Below are positions 40,176 through 49,518 of a stretch of 64,000 nucleotides of DNA, piece by piece. The DNA is from Providencia alcalifaciens (GTDB taxonomy: Bacteria; Pseudomonadota; Gammaproteobacteria; Enterobacterales; Enterobacteriaceae): assembly GCF_020271745.1 (NCBI RefSeq), contig NZ_CP084296.1:2232001-2296000 (forward strand). The letters run 5' to 3'. Under the pieces are notes generated by a model. The model did not search any database. It was not told where the DNA came from and saw nothing but the letters and a program-made list of their open reading frames with translations. The translations under genes were made by a program, and so were the position numbers. How positions within the stretch are numbered: the stretch's first letter is position 1; each line of letters starts with the position of its first letter.

Positions 40176-40592
40176 GTGAAACCTGCTGCTCGTCGCCGCG
40201 CTCGTGAGTGTGCTGTACAGGCCATTTATTCATGGCAATTATCCGGTAATCCTATTGCCGACGTAGAATATGAGTTTATTGCTGAACAGGACATGTCTGA
40301 CGTTGACGTAACCTATTTCCGTGAGCTGATTTCTGGTATTGCAAACAATGCTACAAAGCTGGATCAATTAATGTCACCTTACTTATCTCGTCAGTTAGAA
40401 GAGTTAGGCCAAGTTGAAAAAGCGATTTTACGTGTAGCAATGTATGAACTAAGCTATAGAGAAGATGTACCTTTCAAAGTTGCTATCAACGAAGGTATTG
40501 AATTAGCGAAAGTTTTTGGCGCTGAAGATAGCCATAAATTTGTCAACGGTGTGTTAGATAAAGCAGCGCCTGCGGTACGTCGTAAGAAATAA
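40176..40592 (+). CDS. nusB: transcription antitermination factor NusB
   Basis: RNA-binding all-helical protein that with NusE binds boxA during rRNA antitermination. 138 residues (E. coli 139), starting [23 protein letters not shown] with the arginine-rich boxA-binding surface, and ending in [27 protein letters not shown], a strong family match (conserved FVNGVLD). An ATTTAAGGGG ribosome site precedes the GTG start. Confidence 0.97.
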   Translation: MKPAARRRARECAVQAIYSWQLSGNPIADVEYEFIAEQDMSDVDVTYFRELISGIANNATKLDQLMSPYLSRQLEELGQVEKAILRVAMYELSYREDVPFKVAINEGIELAKVFGAEDSHKFVNGVLDKAAPAVRRKK

Positions 40593-40617
40593 ACATAATC
40601 AGGTTCCCTCCTGTAAT

Positions 40618-40668
40618 ACGTAAGTCATAATGGGTAGACTGGGTTCCGGTCTATCCTAGTACTTATGT
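40618..40668. other. two-part stem-loop in the nusB-thiL gap
   Basis: Inner stem GGGTAGACTGG (40632-40642) with CCGGTCTATCC (40646-40656), two wobbles, 3-nt loop. Outer stem ACGTAAGT (40618-40625) with ACTTATGT (40661-40668), one wobble. No T-run follows. It may be a small repeat or an RNA-processing hairpin. Confidence 0.5.
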
Positions 40669-40720
40669 CTGGCTTTTCAGTTTATGGTAAGCGAGACATA
40701 GCGAAAATGGAAAATCTACC

Positions 40721-41692
40721 ATGTCATATGGCGAATTTGACCTCATCGCACGTTTTTTTAATCGCCAACCAGTAAACCGACGTGATGTTAATATCGGTAT
40801 TGGCGATGATTGTGCGCTAATGACTATCCCTGAAAAACAGCAACTTGCTGTGAGTACCGACACCCTAGTTTCCGGTATTCATTTTCTACCCGATATCTCT
40901 CCCGCTGACCTTGCCTATAAATCCCTAGCTTCAAATTTAAGTGATCTTGCTGCGATGGGGGCCGATCCTGCTTGGGTTTCTCTCGCCATTACTTTACCAA
41001 GTGTAAATAGTGAGTGGCTGCAATCTTTTAGCGATATGTTGTTTGAACAACTGAATTACTACGGAATGCAGCTAATTGGGGGAGACACGACCCGTGGGCC
41101 AATGAGCTTAACCTATACCGTTCATGGTCTTGTACCGACTGGCAAAGCGTTATCTCGCTCTGGTGCACGTAATGGCGATTGGATTTACGTGACGGGCACT
41201 TTGGGAGATAGTGCTGCGGGGCTTGCGATACTGCAAAATCGGTTACATCCTGAAAGCCCTGAGCATAAACAGTGGCTGATTGAGCGCCATTTACGCCCAC
41301 AACCGCGTATTTTGCAGGGGCAGGCATTACGTAATCTGGCTTCATCTGCGATTGATATCTCTGATGGGTTAGTTTCTGATCTCAATCATATATTAAAAGC
41401 GAGCGGTTGCGGGGCGCGGATCAATCTCGATGCCTTACCACAGTCTGATGCGTTGAAGCAGAATTGTTCTATTGAGCAAGCAAGGATTTGGTCGCTAAGT
41501 GGTGGGGAAGATTATGAGTTATGCTTTACGGTACCTGAAATGAATCGGGGTGCCTTAGAAGTCGCGCTTGCTCATACGGGGGCAGGTTTTACCTGTATTG
41601 GTCAAATTAAGCCCCAATCTGAAGGGATCAGTTATTTTTGTGATAACCAAGCTGTTGAGGTTGACCTCAAGGGCTTCGATCATTTTGTTTAG
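40721..41692 (+). CDS. thiL: thiamine-monophosphate kinase
   Basis: Phosphorylates thiamine monophosphate to the active diphosphate. 323 residues (E. coli 325). [10 protein letters not shown] at the start, the magnesium/ATP motif IGDDCAL (27-33), [11 protein letters not shown] and [13 protein letters not shown] are AIR-synthase-fold marks; [10 protein letters not shown] lies near the C-terminus. pgpA starts 10 bases past the stop. Confidence 0.97.
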   Translation: MSYGEFDLIARFFNRQPVNRRDVNIGIGDDCALMTIPEKQQLAVSTDTLVSGIHFLPDISPADLAYKSLASNLSDLAAMGADPAWVSLAITLPSVNSEWLQSFSDMLFEQLNYYGMQLIGGDTTRGPMSLTYTVHGLVPTGKALSRSGARNGDWIYVTGTLGDSAAGLAILQNRLHPESPEHKQWLIERHLRPQPRILQGQALRNLASSAIDISDGLVSDLNHILKASGCGARINLDALPQSDALKQNCSIEQARIWSLSGGEDYELCFTVPEMNRGALEVALAHTGAGFTCIGQIKPQSEGISYFCDNQAVEVDLKGFDHFV

Positions 41693-41702
41693 GGAGATGT
41701 CC

Positions 41703-42212
41703 ATGGCGACAGCTCAAGAAAAAGCAGCAGCTAAAAAACGATTGAATATGCGTAATCCGTGGCACCTTCTAGCGACGGGTTTCGGAAGTGGTTTATCGCC
41801 AATTGTTCCCGGCACAATGGGCTCATTAGCCGCCATTCCATTTTGGTTGTTAATGGATAAACTCCCTGTTTGGAGCCTCTGGGTTATTATTGTCGTTGGA
41901 TTTTGGTTTGGATGTTGGATATGCCAACGAACTTCCGATGATATGAGAATCCATGATCATGGCAGTATTGTTTGGGATGAGTTTATTGGCATGTGGATCA
42001 CGTTAATGGCCATCCCTGTAGTGAACATCCCGTGGATTTTCACTGGTTTTTTGATTTTCCGTATTTTCGATATGTGGAAGCCTTGGCCAATCCGTATTTT
42101 TGATCGGCGAGTCAGTGGCGGGTTTGGCATTATGATTGATGACATTATTGCTGCCATATTTGCCTATGTGACCATTTGGCTATTAGTGCATTACCAAGTC
42201 ATGCCTTTTTAA
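41703..42212 (+). CDS. pgpA: phosphatidylglycerophosphatase A
   Basis: Inner-membrane phosphatase that makes phosphatidylglycerol. I choose the ATG at 41703 (169 residues; E. coli 172), because AGGGAG stands 6 bases before it while the ATG at 41697 abuts it; the frame is open far into thiL but that is overlap. NPWHLLATGFGSGLSP, IVPGTMGSLAAIPFW and HDHGSIVWDEFIGMWITL are family marks with the metal-binding acids. A terminator follows; the fimbrial island starts beyond it. Confidence 0.95.
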   Translation: MATAQEKAAAKKRLNMRNPWHLLATGFGSGLSPIVPGTMGSLAAIPFWLLMDKLPVWSLWVIIVVGFWFGCWICQRTSDDMRIHDHGSIVWDEFIGMWITLMAIPVVNIPWIFTGFLIFRIFDMWKPWPIRIFDRRVSGGFGIMIDDIIAAIFAYVTIWLLVHYQVMPF

Positions 42213-42261
42213 TTTATTTTAGTCTCTCCTTTCTCGATAGAAAAAATATATTTTTCGATAA

Positions 42262-42292
42262 ATAAAGTCCTAGTTAAATACTAGGACTTTAT
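42262..42292 (+). terminator. terminator after pgpA
   Basis: ATAAAGTCCTAGT (42262-42274) pairs with ACTAGGACTTTAT (42280-42292), loop TAAAT; T-rich sequence follows. Confidence 0.85.
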
Positions 42293-42756
42293 CCTTATCC
42301 TAAATTATTTTTTATTTTTAATTTCATTTAGTATGAATAAAGCTAAATTTATTTTTTTTGAAAAAAATAATATTTTATTATTTGTAAAAATTAATTTCAT
42401 TGTAATTATCCTTTCATAATTATTTCTTATTTATTTATAAATGTAAAAAAATAAAGAATTAATATTAACTCGAAATTTGGGTGGTTATTTTATTTTGCTG
42501 TTTTGAGAAAAAATAGCTTAGTCAAATTCACGTATACGTGATGTTTGGTATACTTCCCTGATTATTTAATTGAGATGAATTCTCATTTTGTTGAATATGA
42601 AACTTGTAAATATGATTTATTTAGGTAATTTTTGTTGATTTGATGTAATGGAAGGTAGGGTAAAGTTAAAGTTTTCAATTAAATTTACTAACCATAGTAG
42701 TATTTTTAGGGTCTTATTATGAAATAACAATTTACAGATTGTTACTGATATGACTC

Positions 42757-42843
42757 TTAAGGTGCGTATACCGAGTAAGGATATTCAAGTAGTATGCTTG
42801 GAAAATAATAAGCAAGAATTAATTTTTATAAAGCGCACCTTAA
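42757..42843. promoter_or_regulatory. inverted repeat upstream of the fimbrial operon
   Basis: TTAAGGTGCG (42757-42766) and CGCACCTTAA (42834-42843) are perfect 10-bp inverted repeats around 67 bases, 108 bases before the first pilin gene. The inner sequence can form a further CTTG/CAAG stem, and a T-rich stretch follows the right arm. It may be a leader-RNA hairpin, a regulator site or a short invertible segment. The 42293-42951 gap is otherwise very AT-rich with no gene. Confidence 0.5.
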
Positions 42844-42951
42844 TCTATTTTTTTATTTTTCTTGTTATTTTTTAATAAAGTTATAATTGGTTTTATTTAT
42901 ATAAAAATATATTTATTTCAATTTTATATTGTCTATTAATAAGGATTTACT

Positions 42952-43494
42952 ATGTTAATTAATAAAAAAAATTTGATCGTATTATCTATTGCTACTGGCT
43001 TAGGTTTTTCTGGTGTAGCAATGTCTGCAACTAACGCACAAGTGACTGTGACTGGTAATATTGCTGCTGCAACATGCGATTTAAGTGTCACGAATACCAA
43101 TATCGATTTAGGAACGTTTATCTCTTCAGATATTCAAACGGTTGGAACTGTAGCGGGTAGTACTCATAATTTTGATATGAGTTTATCTAACTGTAGTAAA
43201 GATTTTGATGCAGAAGGCGGTACTAAATTCGTTCAAATGTATGCAAAAGGTACTGCTTTAGCAGCGAACACATCATTATTCAACAATATCGAGAAAGGTA
43301 CTGTGGGTGTGGAAGTTAAAGCGGATGAACAACCGGTTAAGCCAAATTCAACCATTACGTTAAGCAGCATTGATTCACTGACCAAAGACGGTTCAGCAGT
43401 GATCCCAATGAGTGTTGCGTTGAACTCAACAGTCGCAACTCCAAATTCACAGCGCATCGAAGCACCGATTACTTTCTCAGTAAGCTACGAATAA
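42952..43494 (+). CDS. major fimbrial subunit (type 1-like pilin)
   Basis: Probable shaft subunit of the fimbria. 180 residues with signal peptide (1-26, ending VAMSA). The mature part has the pilin pattern: alternating strand (AQVTVTGNI), two cysteines for the Ig-fold disulfide (AATCDLSV and SLSNCSKDF), and a C-terminal strand ending SVSYE with the penultimate Tyr read by the chaperone. First gene of an eight-gene operon and the only one followed by its own terminator, consistent with it being made in excess. Confidence 0.9.
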   Translation: MLINKKNLIVLSIATGLGFSGVAMSATNAQVTVTGNIAAATCDLSVTNTNIDLGTFISSDIQTVGTVAGSTHNFDMSLSNCSKDFDAEGGTKFVQMYAKGTALAANTSLFNNIEKGTVGVEVKADEQPVKPNSTITLSSIDSLTKDGSAVIPMSVALNSTVATPNSQRIEAPITFSVSYE

Positions 43495-43501
43495 GTTTGC
43501 C

Positions 43502-43534
43502 GTGAAATGGCAGGTTTCTGCCATTTCACTTTTT
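43502..43534 (+). terminator. terminator between major pilin and first chaperone
   Basis: 12-bp stem (43502-43513 with 43518-43529, GTGAAATGGCAG arm), GTTT loop and five T. The rest of the operon lies downstream with no obvious new promoter, so read-through probably sets the pilin-to-assembly-protein ratio. Confidence 0.85.
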
Positions 43535-43557
43535 AACGCATCACGAGAAGGTAAAAA

Positions 43558-44286
43558 ATGAAATTATTAACTTTACTCCGTACGCTTTCGGTTTTTGCAA
43601 CACTGTTTTTTATTCAAATAGAAACGATTTCTGCAGCTGGAGTCGGTATCAATGCCACTCGAGTCATTTTCAACCAAGGAAATCAGTCAGTCCCTGTCAC
43701 TCTGCGCAATAGTACAGAGAAGGAAGAATATTTGGTTCAGATTTATCTGACAAAAACCGCCAAAGATACGGTGCAAGACCAAACTTTAGATGTACTTCCT
43801 CCTATGTTCTATCTAGCTTCAAGCCAGCAGCGTGATGTTCGCTTAGTGGAAGGTGTTGGAGTATCTGTATTACCGAAAGATAGGGAATCTGTTTTTTATT
43901 TTCATGCTAGAGCCATTGCGGCAAGTGAAAAGAACGGCGCGCAGCAGAATGCAGCGATGAAAGGTGAAGTGAAAATTGCATTAGAGAGTGTGATTAAAGT
44001 TTTTTATCGCCCGAAAAACCTGACGTTAACAGTAGAACAAGCTCAAGGTAGCCTGACATTTGAAGAGACAGCGAGTGGAATCAAAGTGACTAATCCATCG
44101 CCCTATTACATCACATTGTCATCATTGAGTGTGGGGGGAAAAGCGGTAACGCTAAACCCTGAAATGAACAACACCATGATAGCGCCTTTTACCAGTGTGG
44201 ATTACTCAACCTCAGTGAAAAAAGGCAAAAAAGTGTGGGCAGTCATCAATGATCTTGGGGGGCGAAGTGAGTATTCACAACCTTAA
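43558..44286 (+). CDS. PapD-type fimbrial chaperone (first of three)
   Basis: Periplasmic pilin chaperone, 242 residues, signal peptide 1-27 or so. It has the two subunit-anchoring residues of the family, Arg in ATRVIFNQ and Lys in VIKVFYRPKNL, and the signature DRESVFYFHARAI. The C-terminal domain ends in a basic tail (KKGKKVWAVINDLGG). RBS GAGAAGG stands before the ATG. The next pilin gene overlaps its end. Confidence 0.93.
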   Translation: MKLLTLLRTLSVFATLFFIQIETISAAGVGINATRVIFNQGNQSVPVTLRNSTEKEEYLVQIYLTKTAKDTVQDQTLDVLPPMFYLASSQQRDVRLVEGVGVSVLPKDRESVFYFHARAIAASEKNGAQQNAAMKGEVKIALESVIKVFYRPKNLTLTVEQAQGSLTFEETASGIKVTNPSPYYITLSSLSVGGKAVTLNPEMNNTMIAPFTSVDYSTSVKKGKKVWAVINDLGGRSEYSQP

Positions 44287-44833
44287 AATGGGTCAGTATA
44301 GATGGGCGCTTTTCGCTGGAATGCTTTCCATTGTGGCGATATCCGAAGTAAATGCAGCTAATACCTTAGAGTTGACCGCAGAAATCGACAATGCAGGAGA
44401 GTGCGATATTGCGGTTAGCCCTTCATTGATTGAATTCAAACGACGCCCTTCCGTGGGTGAATTTGTGGCGAATGATGCGGTAGATATCCAGCCATTAAAT
44501 TTGTCGTATAAATGTACGGGTTATGAAACCAATGCTCGCCCTGAAATAAAAGTGACAGGGAATACGGCTACCGATACTAATTTGTTTTTAACCGCAGATC
44601 CAAAAGGCGCCAAAGGTGTTGGTTTTATGCTGAAAGATGGCACGGTGAAGGATCTTTCTGGTTATTACAATGCGGGTAAAACCGTGGTCAATGGTGATTC
44701 GGTGCTTCTATCCGCAGGGGCTAGAGATGGAGAAAAACCTTTTACGGTAGGTTTTATTCGCCAAGTCGGTAATAACACAGTCACAGCAGGTGCCGTGAAA
44801 GCCGCAATTTTATTTACTGTTGTGATGCCATAA
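44267..44833 (+). CDS. minor fimbrial subunit
   Basis: Pilin-like protein with a signal peptide (MGQYRWALFAGMLSIVAISE..NA), first cysteine in NAGECDIAVSPSL, second in YKCTGYE, and a C-terminal strand ending LFTVVMP. The start is uncertain: GTG at 44267 has a G-rich ribosome site 4 bases upstream and overlaps the chaperone gene by 20 bases; ATG at 44288 begins the signal peptide proper but has no visible site. It is probably an adaptor or initiator subunit. Confidence 0.82.
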   Translation: MSIHNLKMGQYRWALFAGMLSIVAISEVNAANTLELTAEIDNAGECDIAVSPSLIEFKRRPSVGEFVANDAVDIQPLNLSYKCTGYETNARPEIKVTGNTATDTNLFLTADPKGAKGVGFMLKDGTVKDLSGYYNAGKTVVNGDSVLLSAGARDGEKPFTVGFIRQVGNNTVTAGAVKAAILFTVVMP

Positions 44834-44844
44834 ATGAAGGTGAT

Positions 44845-45381
44845 ATGAACAGATATTCATATTTTCTCATGGCTTTATTGTTCGTTTATGTAGGGAAACT
44901 GTTTGCTGCCTCAAATTCGGTGAGCATTAACTTTGATGCGCATTTATATCAAAGAACGTGCGATGTTAACCTTTCCGAAAATGTGGTGGCTTATGGGAAA
45001 GTGAAACCACAAACCATTGTTGATAATGACTCTGGTATCAGTACTGCACTGAATCGTAATGTTATTTTAACCTTAGCAAACTGCTCCGGTCTGGGAACAT
45101 TAAGTGGTAGTAAAGTCATTGTAACTGGTCCTAATCAAGTCATGAACGGGGAAACTTTATTTAAGGAAAGTGGTTCTTCAGGTGGTGTTGGTATTCGATT
45201 AAAAGCTGATGGGAAAAATAAAATCAGTGGAGATTCGGTTTGGGATTTATCCGCGACCAACAATCAAGGAAATCAAATTTCAGTGGTCACGGCGCTCTCA
45301 TGTGGAAATTGCCAAAGTGTTCAAAAAATTCAATTAGGCACATTTAAAGCCACCATGATGTTTACCGTTTTAGCTTATTGA
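44845..45381 (+). CDS. minor fimbrial subunit
   Basis: 178-residue pilin-like protein. Signal peptide 1-21 (MNRYSYFLMALLFVYVGKLFA). Cysteines in QRTCDVNLSENVV and LANCSGLG would form the pilin disulfide; an extra CGNC pair lies near the C-terminus, which ends MMFTVLAY. AAGGTGAT precedes the ATG. It lies 11 bases after the previous subunit gene. Confidence 0.87.
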   Translation: MNRYSYFLMALLFVYVGKLFAASNSVSINFDAHLYQRTCDVNLSENVVAYGKVKPQTIVDNDSGISTALNRNVILTLANCSGLGTLSGSKVIVTGPNQVMNGETLFKESGSSGGVGIRLKADGKNKISGDSVWDLSATNNQGNQISVVTALSCGNCQSVQKIQLGTFKATMMFTVLAY

Positions 45382-45437
45382 GCCGTTTATTGAGTGATGA
45401 GTCTATTAATAATAAAAATAACGGAATACGTTCAAAA

Positions 45438-46190
45438 ATGTTTAAGAAAACAGGTGCATTACTTTTTATCTCCTATTTATTTGTGCTGTTAATTAGCATT
45501 AATGTTAATTCAGCACAAGCGGGATTGCGTCTAGAAAAAAGTCGTATTATTTGGAGCGATTCCGACACTCAGCAATCAGTGACATTAACCAATGACAGTG
45601 ATGATATTTATTTAATTCAATCCGGTATATTTAATACGCCAACGGGCACTCAAGAATCGCCACTGTTTTCTGTTATTCCACCTTTATATCGTTTAGATGC
45701 GAATAAACAGCAAACCATGAAAGTTTTATTACAAAACTCTCCAGAATCATTGCCTCAAGATAGAGAGTCAGTTTTCTATTTTAGCGCGATTGCTATTCCA
45801 GGGATTTCTCCTGAATTAACGGAAAACACAGCGGTGCAATTATCTATCGGCACTCGCTTGGTTATTAAGCTATTTTATCGTCCCGTTAAATTTGTACAGT
45901 CACCAGATGCGGCCGTTGCTAATTTGCAATTCCACACATTGCCGAAAGGTTTATGTGTTACGAATCACTCGCCTTATTTTATTACGCTCAGCGAAATCAA
46001 ATTGGGTAATCAAGTAGTTGCTCAGTTAGCAGGCACGATGGTGGCACCGTTTAGTCAGCAGATATTGGAGATTTCAGAATCCATTTCTGTACAAACTCCG
46101 ATGCGTTGGCAAGCCATCAATGATTACGGTGGTGACACTGCACCTTACTCCGGTTCAGTGAAGGAGAATAAGGGATCGTTATGTCAGTGA
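45438..46190 (+). CDS. PapD-type fimbrial chaperone (second of three)
   Basis: 250 residues from ATG 45438, where the signal peptide begins (MFKKTGALLFISYLFVLLIS); the frame is open to 45378 but that part looks non-coding. The anchors are Arg in KSRIIWSD and Lys in VIKLFYRPVKF; signature DRESVFYFSAIAIPG. It differs clearly from the first chaperone, so it probably serves a different subset of subunits. It overlaps the third chaperone gene by 10 bases. Confidence 0.9.
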   Translation: MFKKTGALLFISYLFVLLISINVNSAQAGLRLEKSRIIWSDSDTQQSVTLTNDSDDIYLIQSGIFNTPTGTQESPLFSVIPPLYRLDANKQQTMKVLLQNSPESLPQDRESVFYFSAIAIPGISPELTENTAVQLSIGTRLVIKLFYRPVKFVQSPDAAVANLQFHTLPKGLCVTNHSPYFITLSEIKLGNQVVAQLAGTMVAPFSQQILEISESISVQTPMRWQAINDYGGDTAPYSGSVKENKGSLCQ

Positions 46191-46927
46191 TGAAAGGGTT
46201 GTGTGGATTGGTTTTGATGATGACGCTAAGCCATACATTTGCTTCAAATATAAATGAAGGTTTTCATTTTTCACCTGAACGTTTGGTCTATTTAGAAAGT
46301 AATGCCAAAGGGATCTCTGCGGGTCTACAAAATGGCACCTCAAAAGCGGCATTGATTCAGGCACAAATTGTACCGACGGATCTTCAAACGGGCTTACCTT
46401 TGACGGAGCATCAAGGGGAAACCCATGAGGTTTTTTTGATTACGCCGCCATTACATAAATTAGATATCAATGAGCGTTTTAATTGGCGTATTCAGCGTGT
46501 TAATGATGGAAAACTTGCTACCGACAAAGAAACCGTTTTCTATGTTGCGCTGAAAGTGATCCCAGAATCTAATGCAAATAATAAGGCCTCATCACAATTT
46601 ATTTTGGCGCCAACTATCTATTTAAAAATGTTGTATCGCCCTCAGCAAATTGAAGAATTGCGTTTAGATGCCCAAACCGCAAAGTTAGACATCACCGCGC
46701 AAGGCAGCAAAATTACGATTAACAATCCAACGCCACTCTCTATGACATTAGCCAGCCTGTCAGTGGGGAGTTATGACGTGCCAGTAGAGAAATTCACTCA
46801 TGGAATCGCACCTTTTGGGCAACAAGTTATTTTTCTAGAAAAAAACGTATCAGGCACAATTAAATGGCGTGTGTTGAATGAATACAGCATACCGACAAAG
46901 GTTGAAGTGAGGGGGGGGGAATGGTAG
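46181..46927 (+). CDS. PapD-type fimbrial chaperone (third of three)
   Basis: 248 residues with signal peptide (ending HTFA). The anchors are kept: Arg in SPERLVYLE and Lys in YLKMLYRPQQI; the signature reads DKETVFYVALKVIPE. RBS AAGGGATCG precedes the ATG. The last codons run through nine consecutive G (46911-46919), giving RGGEW before the stop, and overlap the usher start by 7 bases. One extra G would join this frame to the usher frame. Confidence 0.9.
   Translation: MSVMKGLCGLVLMMTLSHTFASNINEGFHFSPERLVYLESNAKGISAGLQNGTSKAALIQAQIVPTDLQTGLPLTEHQGETHEVFLITPPLHKLDINERFNWRIQRVNDGKLATDKETVFYVALKVIPESNANNKASSQFILAPTIYLKMLYRPQQIEELRLDAQTAKLDITAQGSKITINNPTPLSMTLASLSVGSYDVPVEKFTHGIAPFGQQVIFLEKNVSGTIKWRVLNEYSIPTKVEVRGGEW
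46911..46919 (+). repeat. G9 homopolymer at the chaperone-usher junction
   Basis: Nine consecutive G cover the last codons of the third chaperone and the ribosome-binding stretch of the usher (GAGGGG, 6 bases from ATG 46921). A length change would shift the chaperone tail and the ribosome-site spacing together. Confidence 0.85.
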
Positions 46928-49503
46928 CTAAAATGCGTGATGGCGCTTTTACCGTTTCCCCGATTGCGTTGGCGATTGCATGTTGTTTATCAATGGGAAA
47001 TGTGGCGGCAGAACCTTATTTTGATCCAGCACTATTAAATCTACCGGAAGGATCTAGCGTAGATAGCATTGATTTATCTGCATTTACGCGCTCTGAATCG
47101 GTAACAGCGGGGCGTTATGTGGTTACGTTGAGAATCAATAAAGAAGATCAAGGGCAAAAAGAGATCTATTTTTCTGCAGATGCGGTGGGGAATATCGTGC
47201 CGGAAATTACGCCTGCGTTATTGGATGAATATGGGGTTAATATTGAGAGTATTCCAACATTAAGATCCTTACCAAAAGATGAACCGATCGCGTCTTTAGA
47301 GGCTGCTCTACCAGATTCTCAAGTTCAGTTTGATATATCCAAGTTGGATCTCAATATCAATATTCCTCAAGTTGCCATGCGTCATAAATCTCGTGGTGCG
47401 ATAGAGCCGAGTTTATTGGATCAAGGGATCACCGCATTTTTGTTTAATTATCAAATCAATGGTAGTAAACAAAAGCACAGTAGCTCTAATGCAAGTGGTA
47501 AAACGACCAATGATTCATTGTATGCCAATATTAGCGGTGGTTTTAATTTAGCAGCATGGCGCTTGCGTTCAAACTTTCTGTATATGGAAAACAAATCCAA
47601 GAGCAATGGCTACAGTACCCGTCATCGGGAAAGTAAATTTTCGCGTACAACGGTTTCACGGGATATTCAACGCTTAGATTCTGAGTTAGTGCTCGGGGAA
47701 ACCAGTACGCTCAGTGATGTTTTCGATAGCGTTCCATTTAAAGGTATCCGTTTGTTGTCGAATGAACAAATGCTGTCCAAAGGGGACCGTGGATTTGCCC
47801 CGGAAATTCGGGGTGTTGCAATATCTAACTCGCGGATCATCATCAGACAAAATGGCAACATAATTTATCAAACCTATGTGGCACCAGGGCCTTTTGTCAT
47901 CAATGATATTTATCCAACGGGAACGGCTGGGGACTTAGAGGTTTCAGTTCAAGAAGAAGATGGAACAACCCGAGTATTCACTCAAGCATTCTCTTCATTG
48001 CCTGTCATGCAACGCGCTGGTGGATTTAAATATGAGGTTGCTGCGGGTAAATATGATGGGGGGATCACGGATGGCTCCAAAGAGCAGTCGTTTATTATGG
48101 GAACACTAATCTATGGTTTACCGAAGGCAATCACACTGTATACGGGATTACTTGGGGCAAATCATTATTGGAGCGGCATGGTTGGAACGGGGATTTCACT
48201 CGGTAGTTTTGGTGCACTTTCCATGGATATTACGCATGCACAAGCCTCTATTAATCATGAAAGCAAGCAAGGGCAATCTTTTCGTGTTCGCTATTCTAAA
48301 AACTTATCAGAAAGTGGCACATCGGTTGACTTAACCGCACTGCGCTACTCAACGAAAGAATATTACAGTTTTGCGGATTTCAACCAAGCGGGTTATCAGT
48401 TAAAAGAGAACGTTGCACCGTGGCTTAATGGTCGCCAGCGTAGCAGCTTACAAACCTATATTAACCAATCATTGGGCAAATGGGGTTCTATCTATTTACG
48501 TGGGATGCGCAGTGATTATTGGGGTAAATCTGACACAGTGACGACGCTGGGTGTGGGTTATAACGGTTTCTATCGTGGTATTAACTATGGCATTGATTAC
48601 AGTATTAGCCGCACTGAAGGTAATGGAAATTGGCCTGAAAATAAGCAAGTTAGCGTGAATATGAGCATTCCATTCAGTATTTTTAGTGAGCACAAGAATA
48701 TTGAAAATATGAATAGTACGTTCCAAGTAAGCCATGATAATTCAGGTCGTACTTACCAGCAGGTTGGTATTAATGGCCAGCTATTAGATAACAAACTCAG
48801 TTATCAGCTGACTGAAAGTGGCGATAATCGTGATCAAAAAATGGCAAGCTCAGTGAATGTGGGCTATCAAGGCAGTAAAGGGTATTACGGTGGTGGATAT
48901 AGTTATGGCCATGAGAGCCAAATGATGTATGCCAATGCATCAGGTGGAATGGTTATCCATTCAGGTGGTATTTCTCTAAGCCAGTATTTAGGTAATTCGG
49001 CAGCAATCGTTTATGCACCGGATGCAGCGGGAACCAGGGTGAATAATGGCTCAACGGTTATCGATGCCAATGGTTACGGTATTATTCCGCATTTATCAGA
49101 TTATACGCAAAATATTGCAAACTTGGATGTGAATACATTGCCTGAGAATGTTGAAAGTAAAGAGAATGCGCTGAACCTTTACCCAACTAAAGGGGCAATT
49201 GTGAGAGCTAACTTTAAAACCTTAAAAGGGTATCAAGCGATGGTTACCTTGCAGCAGCCTAATAATATTCCGATGGGTGCAATTGCATCGTTACATCAAG
49301 ATGATAGTGCAGAAGAATCTGTTATTTCAGGCATTGTGAGTGATAACGGACGCGTTTATTTAAGTGGGTTACCAGAGTCAGGGCTGATAGTCATCAAGTG
49401 GGGAAAAAGTGGTTCAGAGCGCTGTGAAGTACCTTTTAATATGGATAAATCCACAGAAAATGCCTATTCATCATTGCGCCATTTAGCCTTGTCATGCCAC
49501 TAA
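46921..49503 (+). CDS. fimbrial outer-membrane usher
   Basis: FimD/PapC-type usher, 860 residues: the outer-membrane pore that receives chaperone-subunit complexes and extrudes the fimbria. Signal peptide (to about residue 30, ending NVAA). The N-terminal chaperone-binding domain begins EPYFDPALLNLPEG. The barrel contains TSTLSDVFDSVPFKGIRLLSNEQML and APEIRGVAISNSRIIIRQNG (the plug region), and the C-terminal domains carry two cysteines (SERCEVPFNM, LALSCH). ATG 46921 has the best ribosome site; a Met four codons on is the alternative. Confidence 0.95.
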   Translation: MVAKMRDGAFTVSPIALAIACCLSMGNVAAEPYFDPALLNLPEGSSVDSIDLSAFTRSESVTAGRYVVTLRINKEDQGQKEIYFSADAVGNIVPEITPALLDEYGVNIESIPTLRSLPKDEPIASLEAALPDSQVQFDISKLDLNINIPQVAMRHKSRGAIEPSLLDQGITAFLFNYQINGSKQKHSSSNASGKTTNDSLYANISGGFNLAAWRLRSNFLYMENKSKSNGYSTRHRESKFSRTTVSRDIQRLDSELVLGETSTLSDVFDSVPFKGIRLLSNEQMLSKGDRGFAPEIRGVAISNSRIIIRQNGNIIYQTYVAPGPFVINDIYPTGTAGDLEVSVQEEDGTTRVFTQAFSSLPVMQRAGGFKYEVAAGKYDGGITDGSKEQSFIMGTLIYGLPKAITLYTGLLGANHYWSGMVGTGISLGSFGALSMDITHAQASINHESKQGQSFRVRYSKNLSESGTSVDLTALRYSTKEYYSFADFNQAGYQLKENVAPWLNGRQRSSLQTYINQSLGKWGSIYLRGMRSDYWGKSDTVTTLGVGYNGFYRGINYGIDYSISRTEGNGNWPENKQVSVNMSIPFSIFSEHKNIENMNSTFQVSHDNSGRTYQQVGINGQLLDNKLSYQLTESGDNRDQKMASSVNVGYQGSKGYYGGGYSYGHESQMMYANASGGMVIHSGGISLSQYLGNSAAIVYAPDAAGTRVNNGSTVIDANGYGIIPHLSDYTQNIANLDVNTLPENVESKENALNLYPTKGAIVRANFKTLKGYQAMVTLQQPNNIPMGAIASLHQDDSAEESVISGIVSDNGRVYLSGLPESGLIVIKWGKSGSERCEVPFNMDKSTENAYSSLRHLALSCH

Positions 49504-49518
49504 TTGGGTAAATATTTT

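Noticed and set aside
42757-42843. Calling the fimbrial inverted repeat a proven invertible promoter
   Set aside because: No fim/mrp-type recombinase is in the window and the spacer is much shorter than known switches; kept only as a candidate.
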